The notes beneath the pieces are model-generated. The model did no database searches. It had not been told where the DNA came from and worked only from the letters and a program-made list of their open reading frames with translations. DNA of 36,844 bases, taken from assembly GCA_035759705.1 (NCBI GenBank), contig DASTUJ010000071.1, positions 1 through 36,844 of the forward strand, read 5' to 3'. The stretch comes from Actinomycetota bacterium (GTDB lineage: Bacteria; Actinomycetota; CADDZG01; JAHWKV01). Shown piece after piece: positions 1 to 7,749 of the stretch (position 1 is the first letter of the stretch; every line of letters starts with the position of its first letter). A program made the position numbers and the translations under genes.

Positions 1-958
1 CCAGCGCTGCGGCGGCGTTGGCGAATTCGCCCTCCCAAAAGGCCAGGCTGCGGCCGACGTGGTTCTCCCACAGGCGGGACTGCGACTCGTCGACCCCCAG
101 CGACACCGAGGCCCCGATGGTGGTCTCCACCCAATCCTCTCGCTGGCCGAGGTGGTACATGCCGTGGCCCATCTCGTGCAGGGTGGCGAGGATCGCCTCC
201 TTGGGGTCGTCGGTCCGGACCCGGGTGGTGACCCGGGCGTCCCGGGGGCCCACACCCGAGGTGAACGGGTGGGCCGACAGATCGAGGCGGCCGGCCTCCA
301 TGTCGTAACCCATGCGGCCGAGGAGGCCGGCACAGTACTTGATGACTGCGTCCGCGTCGTAGGGCCCCGCCGGCAGGGTCCGGGTGCCGTCCTCCTTCTC
401 CGCAACCGCTTCGAGGGTAGGCGTGATGCCGGCGGTGACGGAGTCGAACATCGGCTGCAACTGCTCGGCAGTTGCGCCCCGCTCGAACAGGTCCAGGTGG
501 GCGTCGTAGGGCTCTCTGGCGTAACCGAGGTGCTCGGCCTGCTGCGCCTTCAGATCCAGCATCCGCTGGAGGAGGGGCTCGAAGATCGAAAAGTCGTCGG
601 CAGTGCGTGCCTGTACCCAAGCCGTCTGGGACCTCGAAGCCATCTCGGCCATCTCCCGGACCAGCGCCGGGGGCAGCTTGACCGCTTTGTCCCGTGACCG
701 TTTCGCCAGGTCGACCATGGCCCGGCGCTCGGCGTCCAGGTCCTGCCGGCCGAGCTCGTCGATGAGGTCGCCGTACTCGGTGCTGGTCAGCCGCTCGTGC
801 TCGATTGAGGCCAGGGTGCCGGTCGCCGCCGCGCGCCCGGGGGCCGCCTTGGGCGGCATCAGGGTCTGCTCGTCCCAGCCCAGCAGGCCGGCGATGCTCT
901 CCAGGTGGCGCAGCTCACGCATGCGGGCGCTGAACTTCTCCCAGGCGTCTTCGCTCAT
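1..958 (-). CDS. M32-family metallocarboxypeptidase (Taq carboxypeptidase-like), 3' end off the window
   Basis: Zinc carboxypeptidase that removes C-terminal residues from peptides in the cytoplasm (family knowledge). The first ~319 residues are visible, starting at an ATG whose codon ends at 958. The opening (MSEDAWEKFSARMRELRHLE, then a GLLGWDEQT segment) is typical of M32. The zinc site HEMGH is at residues 261-265 (codons near 164-178), followed by GMYHLG, then GVDESQSRLWEN, a strongly conserved M32 segment. Family members are about 500 residues, so roughly 180 C-terminal residues lie left of the window. It is 13 bases downstream of copA on the same strand, so read-through from the copper genes is possible, but no functional link is obvious. 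The assignment is firm; substrate preference cannot be seen. Confidence 0.93.
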   Translation of the reverse strand, partial: MSEDAWEKFSARMRELRHLESIAGLLGWDEQTLMPPKAAPGRAAATGTLASIEHERLTSTEYGDLIDELGRQDLDAERRAMVDLAKRSRDKAVKLPPALVREMAEMASRSQTAWVQARTADDFSIFEPLLQRMLDLKAQQAEHLGYAREPYDAHLDLFERGATAEQLQPMFDSVTAGITPTLEAVAEKEDGTRTLPAGPYDADAVIKYCAGLLGRMGYDMEAGRLDLSAHPFTSGVGPRDARVTTRVRTDDPKEAILATLHEMGHGMYHLGQREDWVETTIGASVSLGVDESQSRLWENHVGRSLAFWEGEFANAAAAL

Positions 959-971
959 TGGCCCAGCTTAC

Positions 972-3104
972 TTAGAAGTGGCGGAGGCGCAGAGCGTTGG
1001 CCACCACGCTGACGCTCGAGAACGCCATCGCGCCGGCGGCGATACCCGGCGAAAGCTTGCCGAAGGCCGCGAGCGGAATCGCGGCCACGTTGTAGGCGAA
1101 GGCCCAGAACAGGTTCTGGTGGATGACCCTCAGCGTCTTGCGGGCCAGCCCGATCGCGGCCGGGATTCGGGTGGGGTCGGCGCTGATCAGCGTGATGTCG
1201 GAAGCCTCGATTGCCACGTCTGCTCCGGTGCCGATTGCGATTCCGAGGTCCGCCTGGGTCAGGGCGGGGGCGTCGTTGATGCCGTCGCCGACCATGGCGA
1301 CGATCTTGCCCTCGGCCTGGAGCCGGCGGATCTCGTCGACCTTCCCGCCGGGCAGAACTCCGGCGATCACCCGGTCGATCTTCACCTCGCGGGCGATGGC
1401 CGAGGCCGCGACGTGGTTGTCCCCGGTGATCATCGCCACCTCGACGCCCGCCTTCTTCAGCTCGGCAACCGCCTCGATGGACCCCTTGCGGAGGCGATCG
1501 GACAGAGCTACCAGGCCCCGGGCCTCGCCGTCCCAGCCGACCGCAACGACGGTTTTGCCCTGCTCCTGCAGCGCCCGGGCCCGGTCCTTCAGCTCCTCGG
1601 ACCGAAGCAGCCCCCGCTCCTGGAGCAGCAGCGCCTTGCCGACTACCACCTCGCCGCCGCCGATCACACCGTGGACCCCGAATCCCGTCGACGACCGGAA
1701 TTCGGTGACCGGCAAAAGGGTGAGCCCCCTCTCGTTCGCCGCCGCAACCACCGCCCGGCCGATCGGGTGCTCGGACCCCGACTCAACCGAGGCTGCCCGC
1801 ACCAGGACATCGTCCTCGGTCAGGTCCGCGGTGGTCACCACATCGGTGACGGTCATCCTGCCTTCCGTAAGCGTGCCGGTCTTGTCGAGCACCACGGCGT
1901 CCAGCTTCCCGGACCTCTCGAAGACCTCGCCGCCCCGGATCAGCACGCCCATCTCGGCCCCCCGTCCGCTGCCGGCCATGATCGCTGTCGGCGTAGCCAG
2001 GCCCATGGCACACGGGCAGGCGATTATCAGGACTGCGATCGAGGTGATCAGGGCCAGCTCGGCACTCCCGGAGGACAGATACCAAGCGGCAAAGGTAGCG
2101 AGGGCGATCACCAGCACGACCGGGACGAACACCCCGGCGACCCTGTCGGCCAGCCGCTGGACCGGCGCCTTGGAACCCTGGGCCTGCTTGACCAGCTCGA
2201 CGATCTGGGCGAGGGCCGTCGCAGTCCCCACCCGGTTGGCAACCACCTCGAGCCGGCCCTGCTGGTTGAGGGTGCCGCCGAAAACCTCGTCGCCCTGGAC
2301 CTTGTCGACCGGGACCGGCTCACCGGTCAGCATCGACTCGTCCACGGCGCTGCTTCCGCTCATCACGGTTCCGTCGACGGCGACGCGCTCACCGGGGCGG
2401 ACCACCAGGACATCGCCCGGCATGACCCGCTCCACCGGCACGGTGACCTCCTCGCCGTTGACCAGGCGAGTGGCGTTCTTGGCCCCCAGCTCCACCAGAC
2501 GGGCGATGGCCCCGGAGGTCTGGCCGACGGCCCGGGCCTCGAAGTACTTGCCCAGCAGGATCAGGGTGATGATGGCCGCGGCAGTCTCGAAGTAAACCGC
2601 GTGGCCGCCGGTGAGCAGCGACCACGTGCTGAACCCGAAGGCGCTAAGGCTCCCGACGGCAATCAGAGTGTCCATGTTCGTCTGCAGGCGGCGGAGTCGG
2701 GCGGCGGCGGAGCGGAGGAAGTGCCACCCTCCCCAGAACTGCACCGGAGCCGACAGGATCAAGCCAAGCCAGGCCATCTGCGTGTGGTCCATGCCCAGCG
2801 CGGCGCCCAGCCGGGGGATGAAGTGGAGGACGACCAGCGGGAGGGTCAGCGCGGCCGACACAAGGAGGCGGGTCCGCAGCTTGGCGGCCTGGGCGTCGTC
2901 GTCCCGGCCCCAGGCCCCCTCGGGCTGAACCGCCTCCATGCCGTACCCCGCCCGCTCGGTGGCGGCGACCAGGTCGGCCGGTGCTACGCCATCTTTGAGC
3001 GACACCACCGCCTGGCCGCCGGCGTAGTTCACGAAGGCGCTTTCCACGCCGGGCACCTTGCTGAGGGCCTTCTCGACCCGCATCGCGCACGACGCGCACG
3101 TCAT
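972..3104 (-). CDS. copA: Copper-translocating P1B-type ATPase CopA
   Basis: ATP-driven exporter of Cu(I) across the cytoplasmic membrane. From the ATG at 3104 the product is 710 aa. It contains one heavy-metal-associated domain (MTCASC at the N terminus), the TGEP actuator motif, the CPC metal-binding motif in a membrane helix ([11 protein letters not shown]), the phosphorylated Asp in DKTGTLT, the [10 protein letters not shown] motif, TGDN and GDGINDAP. The C terminus LRLRHF is typical. The start is a problem: MTCASC is the metal loop itself, and the preceding beta strand (LTFRVSG) is encoded in frame upstream without any ATG, GTG or TTG. An ATC at 3195-3197, five bases after a GGGGAG, would give a natural 741-aa protein overlapping copZ by 10 bases. 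Copper rather than silver or zinc is inferred from CPC plus the adjacent CopZ-like gene and CsoR-type operator. Confidence 0.95.
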   Translation of the reverse strand: MTCASCAMRVEKALSKVPGVESAFVNYAGGQAVVSLKDGVAPADLVAATERAGYGMEAVQPEGAWGRDDDAQAAKLRTRLLVSAALTLPLVVLHFIPRLGAALGMDHTQMAWLGLILSAPVQFWGGWHFLRSAAARLRRLQTNMDTLIAVGSLSAFGFSTWSLLTGGHAVYFETAAAIITLILLGKYFEARAVGQTSGAIARLVELGAKNATRLVNGEEVTVPVERVMPGDVLVVRPGERVAVDGTVMSGSSAVDESMLTGEPVPVDKVQGDEVFGGTLNQQGRLEVVANRVGTATALAQIVELVKQAQGSKAPVQRLADRVAGVFVPVVLVIALATFAAWYLSSGSAELALITSIAVLIIACPCAMGLATPTAIMAGSGRGAEMGVLIRGGEVFERSGKLDAVVLDKTGTLTEGRMTVTDVVTTADLTEDDVLVRAASVESGSEHPIGRAVVAAANERGLTLLPVTEFRSSTGFGVHGVIGGGEVVVGKALLLQERGLLRSEELKDRARALQEQGKTVVAVGWDGEARGLVALSDRLRKGSIEAVAELKKAGVEVAMITGDNHVAASAIAREVKIDRVIAGVLPGGKVDEIRRLQAEGKIVAMVGDGINDAPALTQADLGIAIGTGADVAIEASDITLISADPTRIPAAIGLARKTLRVIHQNLFWAFAYNVAAIPLAAFGKLSPGIAAGAMAFSSVSVVANALRLRHF

Positions 3105-3187
3105 CCCCGAGACCCTGAAGGTCAGATCCGTTACTTCAGACCCGGACCCCCCGGAGTTTTCGGCGACGTGCGGTGCTTCGGGACTTC

Positions 3188-3439
3188 CTACGCTGATGGC
3201 TTCTCCCCGATCTGGTGTACCTGTGCTGCAGCGGGACCGACGCCGTACCCTTCGCCCTCGATGGCGGCGACGATGCTGGCCAGCTGCAGTGCTTCGTCGT
3301 TGTAGTTGACGGTGACGTCCTTACGGTCGAGGTTCACCTTCACCGACTCCACGCCGTCGAGCTTGCCTACTGCGCCCTCGATTGCGTTGATGCAGTGGTG
3401 GCAGCTGACTTCGGGAACTTCCAGCACTTTCTCGGCCAT
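3188..3439 (-). CDS. copZ: CopZ-like heavy-metal-associated (HMA) copper chaperone
   Basis: Small cytosolic metallochaperone, 83 aa, that would carry Cu(I) to CopA. It is one ferredoxin-like HMA domain with the metal-binding CHHC loop (residues 13-16 in [10 protein letters not shown]) and the usual [11 protein letters not shown] and EGEGYGV segments. The loop is C-H-H-C rather than the more common C-x-x-C with small residues. The ATG at 3439 is preceded by a strong AGGAGGAG ribosome binding site. It is first in a copZ-copA unit: its TAG (3188-3190) lies inside the in-frame upstream extension of copA. A CsoR-type palindrome lies about 40 bases upstream, so copper-responsive derepression is likely. 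Confidence 0.92.
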   Translation of the reverse strand: MAEKVLEVPEVSCHHCINAIEGAVGKLDGVESVKVNLDRKDVTVNYNDEALQLASIVAAIEGEGYGVGPAAAQVHQIGEKPSA

Positions 3440-3476
3440 TTACTCCTCCTGAAACTAGGTTGAATACCAGTGTCAC

Positions 3477-3493
3477 ATACCCCCGGGGGGTAT
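3477..3493. promoter_or_regulatory. CsoR-type copper operator upstream of copZ-copA
   Basis: The palindrome ATACCCCCGGGGGGTAT (five C, six G, flanked by CATA/TATG) matches the TACCC-GGGTA architecture of CsoR-family copper repressor operators. It lies 38 bases upstream of the copZ start, where a repressor would block transcription. No csoR gene is in the window, so the regulator must be encoded elsewhere. Confidence 0.75.
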
Positions 3494-3495
3494 GC

Positions 3496-3528
3496 AAAGA
3501 GCAGGTCCCGGGACGGTCCCTGCTCTTT
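3496..3528 (-). terminator. Hairpin terminator between the surface-protein gene and copZ
   Basis: AAAGAGCAGG (3496-3505) pairs perfectly with CCTGCTCTTT (3519-3528), a 10-bp stem around a 13-base loop. It lies 22 bases past the stop of the minus-strand gene ending at 3551 and just before the copper operator, so it would insulate copZ-copA. On the minus strand the T run is short (CTCTTTGC), so efficiency is uncertain. Confidence 0.6.
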
Positions 3529-3550
3529 TCAACCTACGCCTTGCTTGCGG

Positions 3551-4132
3551 TTACATGCGCTCAAGGGAGGCCGCAGCGTCGTCCTGCGCCTGGCGCCGGC
3601 GGCGGGCGTAGAACCACAACAGCCCGGAGCTCAACAGGGCCAGCCCCACCCATCCGGCGGAGGACCCGTCGGACTGCTCGACGGCGGGGCTTGCTGCGAT
3701 CTCAAGGTCGGGAACTCCGTCGACGGCTTCGGAAACAACCGGTTCCTCGGCCTTGGGCTCCTGAACCTCGTAGTCGGGGGCGACTTTGGGATCCGGGTCT
3801 TCGTCTACGCCGGGCTCCGGGTCCACCGGGGGCTCCGGGTCCACCGGAGGCTCGGGGTCGGGGCCGGGTTCCGGCGCCTTCTCGTCAAGCTGGTCCTCCA
3901 CGCACTGAAGGCCGTTGGGCCCCATCTCCAGGTCGCACAGCTCTGCCTGCTTGGGCTGCTGCACGCACTGCGGTCCGTTCGGCCCCTGCTCCAGGTCGCA
4001 GATCGGGAAGGGAGCGGCCGAGGCGGCCGGCGCCAGGAAAAAAAGTGAGGCGATCGTCAGGCCGGAGCCGGTTGCGACGAAGTGGACAACCCGGTTGGCG
4101 GTGATTCGGGTCCTGCAGGTGATTGCGTTCAT
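3551..4132 (-). CDS. Secreted, membrane-anchored Pro-rich protein with twin CDLExGPNGxQCV repeats
   Basis: I do not recognise a characterised family. The 193-aa product starts at an ATG (4132) preceded by AGGAGA. It has a hydrophobic signal segment (about residues 20-40, ending AAASAA), then two copies of a 13-residue Cys motif, CDLEQGPNGPQCV (45-57) and CDLEMGPNGLQCV (66-78). A Pro/Asp/Glu stalk with PDPEPPVDPEPPVDPEP follows (about 90-115), then a C-terminal membrane helix (about 160-176) ending in ARRRRQ. This suggests an exported protein held by a C-terminal anchor with a short cytoplasmic tail; no LPxTG motif is present. The two Cys of each repeat could form a disulfide loop. It lies 82 bases downstream of the membrane-tethered sigma factor on the same strand, which suggests a shared transcript or a target of that factor (inference). 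Confidence 0.75.
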   Translation of the reverse strand: MNAITCRTRITANRVVHFVATGSGLTIASLFFLAPAASAAPFPICDLEQGPNGPQCVQQPKQAELCDLEMGPNGLQCVEDQLDEKAPEPGPDPEPPVDPEPPVDPEPGVDEDPDPKVAPDYEVQEPKAEEPVVSEAVDGVPDLEIAASPAVEQSDGSSAGWVGLALLSSGLLWFYARRRRQAQDDAAASLERM

Positions 4133-4214
4133 TTGAGGTCTCCTGTCCGTTGGTTGCTTACGGAGACAGGAGGCGCTGCGAGCAGAAACCCTTACAAAAA
4201 ATCCTGAATCTTTT

Positions 4215-5624
4215 CTACCGCGGGATGGGGTCCCGCGGAGGATCGTCGTCCCCGGGTTCGGTCGTTCGGGGATCTTCTTCGTCGTCCTCGCTCGGGACCC
4301 CGTCTTCTCCGTCCTCACCGGATGCCCCGGGCCGGCCCGGATCGCCGGGAGGCGGCTTTGGGCTGACCGACGGTGTTGGGGAGGGCCGCGGGTTGGGGTC
4401 AACGGCCGGCCGGGTCGAAGGAACCGGCTTGGGCTGGGGTTTGGGCAGGACAACCGGCTTGGGAGACATCTTTTTCTGGCCGTCGGCGGGCGCGGCCGCT
4501 TCGACCGAGACCTCGGGGCTCGGAGAGACCTCCGGGGTCTTTAGGACTTCGTCGTTGAAGACCAGCGGGTAGGAGGGGTCAAGGGTGGTCTTCACCTCGA
4601 CCAAAACCTTCTCCTCCGGAGCGCTGCCCATGAGCGCCACGGTCGGCACCGCCAGCAGCAGGACCAGGACGATCACCGCTGCCACCATCGCAGCCAGGGG
4701 CGGGCGGCGGCGGCGGGCCATCGGGGGCGGGAAACCGCCGTTGTTGGAGGGCCAGCGCTCCTTGCCGTAGTCGTTCTGGGCGTCGACGGAGTCCACGTCG
4801 CTCTCGAATCCCACGAGCTGCATCTTCTCCAGCACCGCCTCCCGGGCGTAGGCCGGGGCTGCGATCAACGGCACGGCGCCGAGCATGGCCGCCGGGCTCA
4901 CGATCCGCTTGCGGAGCTCTCCGCAGATCTCGCACCCGTCGACGTGGCGGGCGACCCGCTTGCGCCAGGTGGCGGTGAACCGGCCGTCCCAGGGCTTCAG
5001 GATCGCTTCGAGCTTGCGGCAGTCCTTGCTCCCCTGGCGGGCGACCATCAGGGCGCCGAGCGAACGCTCCACCTGGTCGCGCATCCGGCTGAGCATCACG
5101 TAGGCGTGGCCGGGGGTGACGCCGAGGGCGTCGCCCAGCTCCCGCCCTTCGAGTCCCTGGCGCAGGTGCAGGTCCATGACAATGCGGTCCTGGGCCCCCA
5201 GACCTTCGGCGGCCTCCTGGAAAAGGATCGCCAGCTCGCTCTGGGCGGCTACCTCCGAGGGGCCGGCGGAGGTGTCGGCCAGCTCGAAATCTTCGTCCAG
5301 GGGGTCCAGCTTGCCGGAGCGCTTCAGGCTCTTCATCGCGAGGTGGCGGGCGATGGCGTAAAGCCACGGCCGCAGCTTCTCGGGGTCCCGCAGCTGGTCC
5401 ATGCGCGCGGCTGCGGTAAGGAAGGTGTCCTGGAGGAGGTCGGCCGCGTCCTCCCGGTTCCGGACGACGGTGCAGAGGAAACTGAAGATCCGGTCCGAGT
5501 ACCGGTCGTAGATGTCTGCGAAGGCTTGTTTGTCGCCTTCGCAGGCCGCCCGTACAAGCGGTGCGTCATCCATTGCCAGATCATAGTAGTCCACCTTCCG
5601 CCCCCGGAATCGCTCGATTTCCAT
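4215..5624 (-). CDS. ECF sigma factor fused to a zinc-finger anti-sigma-like domain, membrane helix and Pro-rich extracytoplasmic tail
   Basis: A 469-aa fusion. Sigma region 2 spans about residues 34-102 (DIYDRYSDRIFSFL, DLLQDTFLTA, RPWLYAIARHLA) and region 4 about 135-190 (QDRIVMDLHLRQGLEGRELG, YVMLSRMRDQVE). A zinc-finger signature of ZAS anti-sigma factors follows (C202, then H227-x3-C231-x2-C234 in HVDGCEIC). A single membrane helix is at about 310-332, preceded by MARRRR (positive inside). The tail of about 135 residues is rich in Pro, Ser and Asp and should be outside. This implies a sigma factor tethered to the membrane and held by its own anti-sigma-like domain, perhaps released by proteolysis (inference). 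The ATG at 5624 was chosen; a TTG at 5636 is also in frame, and neither has a strong ribosome site. Actinobacterial ECF groups with fused zinc fingers and membrane segments are known (ECF52-like). Confidence 0.88.
   Translation of the reverse strand: MEIERFRGRKVDYYDLAMDDAPLVRAACEGDKQAFADIYDRYSDRIFSFLCTVVRNREDAADLLQDTFLTAAARMDQLRDPEKLRPWLYAIARHLAMKSLKRSGKLDPLDEDFELADTSAGPSEVAAQSELAILFQEAAEGLGAQDRIVMDLHLRQGLEGRELGDALGVTPGHAYVMLSRMRDQVERSLGALMVARQGSKDCRKLEAILKPWDGRFTATWRKRVARHVDGCEICGELRKRIVSPAAMLGAVPLIAAPAYAREAVLEKMQLVGFESDVDSVDAQNDYGKERWPSNNGGFPPPMARRRRPPLAAMVAAVIVLVLLLAVPTVALMGSAPEEKVLVEVKTTLDPSYPLVFNDEVLKTPEVSPSPEVSVEAAAPADGQKKMSPKPVVLPKPQPKPVPSTRPAVDPNPRPSPTPSVSPKPPPGDPGRPGASGEDGEDGVPSEDDEEDPRTTEPGDDDPPRDPIPR
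4218..4238 (-). other. GC-rich hairpin overlapping the sigma-factor stop codon
   Basis: On the minus strand the last codons of the sigma gene form a perfect 8-bp stem, CCGCGGGA / TCCCGCGG, with a 5-base loop, directly followed by the TAG stop. A T6 run occurs about 17 bases further on, too distant for a classical intrinsic terminator. It could attenuate or stabilise the transcript ahead of the surface-protein gene. Confidence 0.35.
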
Positions 5625-5712
5625 TGGCCGCCGCAACGGCGACAGAGGGTAGAGGCGGGAAGGCGCCAGAACTTACGACTTTCCGGCAACTTCTTTTGGG
5701 TAGATTCAAAGG

Positions 5713-6297
5713 ATGTCCCCCAACGACCCACCCGCCCGCTCCCATCGGGAGCTGATGCTCGCAGGCGAGCTCTACATCGCGGACGACCCGGATCTGGCGG
5801 CGGATAGCCGCCGGGCGCTGAAGTTGATGGAGCGGTTCAACCAGAGCTCGGTCGACGAGCCCGAGCTTCGACGCCAGTTGCTCGACGAGCTGCTGGGCGG
5901 GATCGGCGAAGGCTCGGAGCTAAGGCCGCCGTTGTATTGCGACTACGGCCGCCACATCACCATTGGCGCCCGGACGTTCGTCAACTTCGGGCTGACCGCA
6001 CTGGATGTCGCCCGGATCACCATCGGCGACGACGTGCAGATCGGCCCCAACGTCCAGCTGCTGACCCCGACCCACCCGGTCGAGCCCGGCCCCAGGCGGG
6101 ACAAGTGGGAGGCGGCCAAGCCGGTAGTCATCGAGGACAACGTGTGGCTGGGCGGCGGCGCGATTGTGCTGCCGGGCGTCACCGTGGGGGCCAACTCGGT
6201 CGTCGGCGCCGGCGCCGTGGTAACCCGCTCCCTGCCACCGAACGTCGTGGCGGTAGGGAACCCGGCCCGGGTTATCAGGACCCTTGACGGGGGTTGA
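5713..6297 (+). CDS. Maltose/galactoside O-acetyltransferase-like hexapeptide acetyltransferase
   Basis: Acetyl-CoA-dependent sugar O-acetyltransferase of the Maa/LacA family, 194 aa, close to the usual 185-200. The N-terminal maltose acetyltransferase segment is clear (RELMLAGELYIADDPDL, residues 11-27). It is followed by left-handed beta-helix hexapeptide repeats (ITIGARTFVNFG, ITIGDDVQIGPNV, VIEDNVWLGGGAIVLPGVTV, VVGAGAVVTRSLP). The catalytic His is in TPTHPV, and the C terminus GNPARVIRTL is typical. It diverges from the sigma-factor gene. There is no ribosome site at normal spacing before the ATG; a TAGATT about 7 bases upstream hints at a leaderless transcript, but no good -35 was found. 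Its 3' end overlaps the convergent oxidoreductase gene by 23 bases. The natural acceptor sugar is unknown. Confidence 0.92.
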   Translation: MSPNDPPARSHRELMLAGELYIADDPDLAADSRRALKLMERFNQSSVDEPELRRQLLDELLGGIGEGSELRPPLYCDYGRHITIGARTFVNFGLTALDVARITIGDDVQIGPNVQLLTPTHPVEPGPRRDKWEAAKPVVIEDNVWLGGGAIVLPGVTVGANSVVGAGAVVTRSLPPNVVAVGNPARVIRTLDGG

Positions 6298-6988
6298 AGT
6301 CCGACAGCATGGCAATCTTCTCTTTGTAGTTGTGGGCGCCCGCTGCCACCACTGCGTGGTCGGCCCCGAGCTCCACCAGGCGCTCCAGCTCTTCGACCGA
6401 TGCCTTCGGCGCCCCCCAGCCCAGCGGGATGTCCGGACCGGCCGCCCGGGCCCGCCGGAGGCGTTTCTCGAAGTCTTCGACCGAGCCCCAGTAGTTCCAC
6501 CCGTCCGCTTTGGGGATCAGGTCCATCACCCAGTGGCTGGCGCCCCCGACCCACACCGGCACTCCCGGCAGCTCCGCCCGAAACAGGTCCAGGTGCCGCT
6601 CCAGCTCGGCCGCCCGCTCGGCGGGCGGCGGGTACTCCAAACCGTAGGCGAGCTGCTCGTCGGCCGTCCGGTTGTCCCCGATTCCGAGGCCGACTACCAC
6701 CCGGCCCGGGGCGATCATTTCCATTGTCCCCGCCATGCTCAGCAGAACCCGCCGGTTCCGCAGGGTCGTCCGGAGCACCAGGCTTCCGACGGTGATGGTT
6801 TTGGTCGATGCGGCCACCGCGGCCAGGGCAGTCCACGCCTCCAGGACCGGACGGTCCCGATGGGGCACTCCCCACAGGTTGTCGAACACCCACACCGAGT
6901 CCAGCCCGGAGTCCTCGGCCAGCCGGGCGGCGCCCAGCAGGTCTTCGGGGCTGGTTTCGAACTGCGGAAGGATGATGCCGGTCTTCAC
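6275..6988 (-). CDS. LLM-class (luciferase-like) flavin/F420-dependent oxidoreductase
   Basis: TIM-barrel oxidoreductase of the bacterial-luciferase superfamily, 237 aa. Visible family features are the N-terminal strand KTGIILPQFETSPEDLL, LAEDSGLDSVWVFDNLWG, VGSLVLRTTLRN, the LSMAGTMEMIAPGRVVVGLGIG segment and PVWVGG. In actinobacteria most such enzymes use coenzyme F420, but the cofactor cannot be fixed from sequence alone. The start is the GTG at 6988, which forms a GTGA overlap with the stop of the membrane-protein gene upstream; in-frame sequence further upstream is a shadow of that gene. At 237 residues it is shorter than the ~300-350 common in the family, mostly at the C-terminal side. 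The last 23 bases overlap the convergent acetyltransferase gene. Confidence 0.85.
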   Translation of the reverse strand: MKTGIILPQFETSPEDLLGAARLAEDSGLDSVWVFDNLWGVPHRDRPVLEAWTALAAVAASTKTITVGSLVLRTTLRNRRVLLSMAGTMEMIAPGRVVVGLGIGDNRTADEQLAYGLEYPPPAERAAELERHLDLFRAELPGVPVWVGGASHWVMDLIPKADGWNYWGSVEDFEKRLRRARAAGPDIPLGWGAPKASVEELERLVELGADHAVVAAGAHNYKEKIAMLSDFNPRQGS

Positions 6989-7728
6989 GTCGTCACCAGC
7001 AGGTCGAGAATGAACTGCGCCGCCAGCGCGGTCAGCGAGGCGATGTAGAGCAGCCCGGTGGCCGACTGCGTCGAGCGGTCCCTGACCGTCGCCCGGACCA
7101 TCCCCATCAGCGCCGCGGTCGTCGCGAGAAGGAACAGCCAGGTCCACCAGTAGGACGACGAGGCGTAGGTCATGATCCCGGCGGGCACCGCCCCCTCGAG
7201 AAGTTCGGCCCGCGTGAGAATCCCGGCGGCTGCCGACAGCCCCAGCAGGGCGAAGATCACCCTGGTCTGCTCCTTAAGCGGCTCGATCGGCATCCGGGCC
7301 TGGTTGAGGTACCAGTGACCGAGGATCATGCCGTGCGTGACCCCGCCCAGCACCAGGGCCCCGAGCACGCTGTGGACGGTCCCGAAGGTGCACCCTCCCT
7401 CGCAGACCTCCCACCCGGCGGCGCCGATCAACGCCAGCGAGACGAGGGTCCCGAGGGCCCCGGTAAGCCACTCCAGAAGCGGCCGCTGGCTGTAGACGGC
7501 CAGAAGGAACAGCAGGTAGGCCGCGGTGGCGGCAAACGCCAGGAGCTCCAGGTAACCGGGCAGCACGAAGGCCAGCAGCAGCATCAGCGGCCACAGCACC
7601 CAGGTGGTCGACCGGTAGTAGCCCCGCTTGACCATCTTGTAGCGGAGGCTGGCCAGCCACATGAAGCAGAAGATCCCCGCCAGCAGCTGGATGGACGTGA
7701 GACTGAAAGCCCCCCGGGGGCCTGTCAT
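6985..7728 (-). CDS. Polytopic membrane protein of unknown function
   Basis: A 247-aa integral membrane protein with about seven hydrophobic segments; I do not recognise a named family. After a short N terminus come LTSIQLLAGIFCFMWLASL, then a basic loop RYKMVKRGYY, and further helices around WVLWPLMLLLAFVLPGYLEL, TLVSLALIGAAGWEV, SVLGALVLGGVTHGMILGHW and three near the C terminus. The motif THGMILGHWYLNQ places two His in or next to a helix, and a CEGGC pair sits in a loop before it; metal, heme or quinone binding is possible but unproven. The ATG at 7728 is used (a TTG at 7737 is also in frame). Its stop overlaps the GTG of the luciferase-like oxidoreductase by 4 bases, so the two are translationally coupled and may act together. 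Confidence 0.75.
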   Translation of the reverse strand: MTGPRGAFSLTSIQLLAGIFCFMWLASLRYKMVKRGYYRSTTWVLWPLMLLLAFVLPGYLELLAFAATAAYLLFLLAVYSQRPLLEWLTGALGTLVSLALIGAAGWEVCEGGCTFGTVHSVLGALVLGGVTHGMILGHWYLNQARMPIEPLKEQTRVIFALLGLSAAAGILTRAELLEGAVPAGIMTYASSSYWWTWLFLLATTAALMGMVRATVRDRSTQSATGLLYIASLTALAAQFILDLLVTT

Positions 7729-7749
7729 GAGATCCAAGGGTCGTCGGGG

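Noticed and set aside
3188-3240. Programmed -1 frameshift fusing copZ to copA as the preferred explanation
   Set aside because: The frames allow it, but I found no classic slippery heptamer followed by a stem, so an unusual start codon or base error is more likely; kept as an alternative in the finding.
603-3305. 900-codon open frame on the plus strand opposite copA
   Set aside because: The product is low-complexity without domains, and the opposite strand encodes an intact P-type ATPase with every motif. It is an antisense shadow caused by high GC at third positions.
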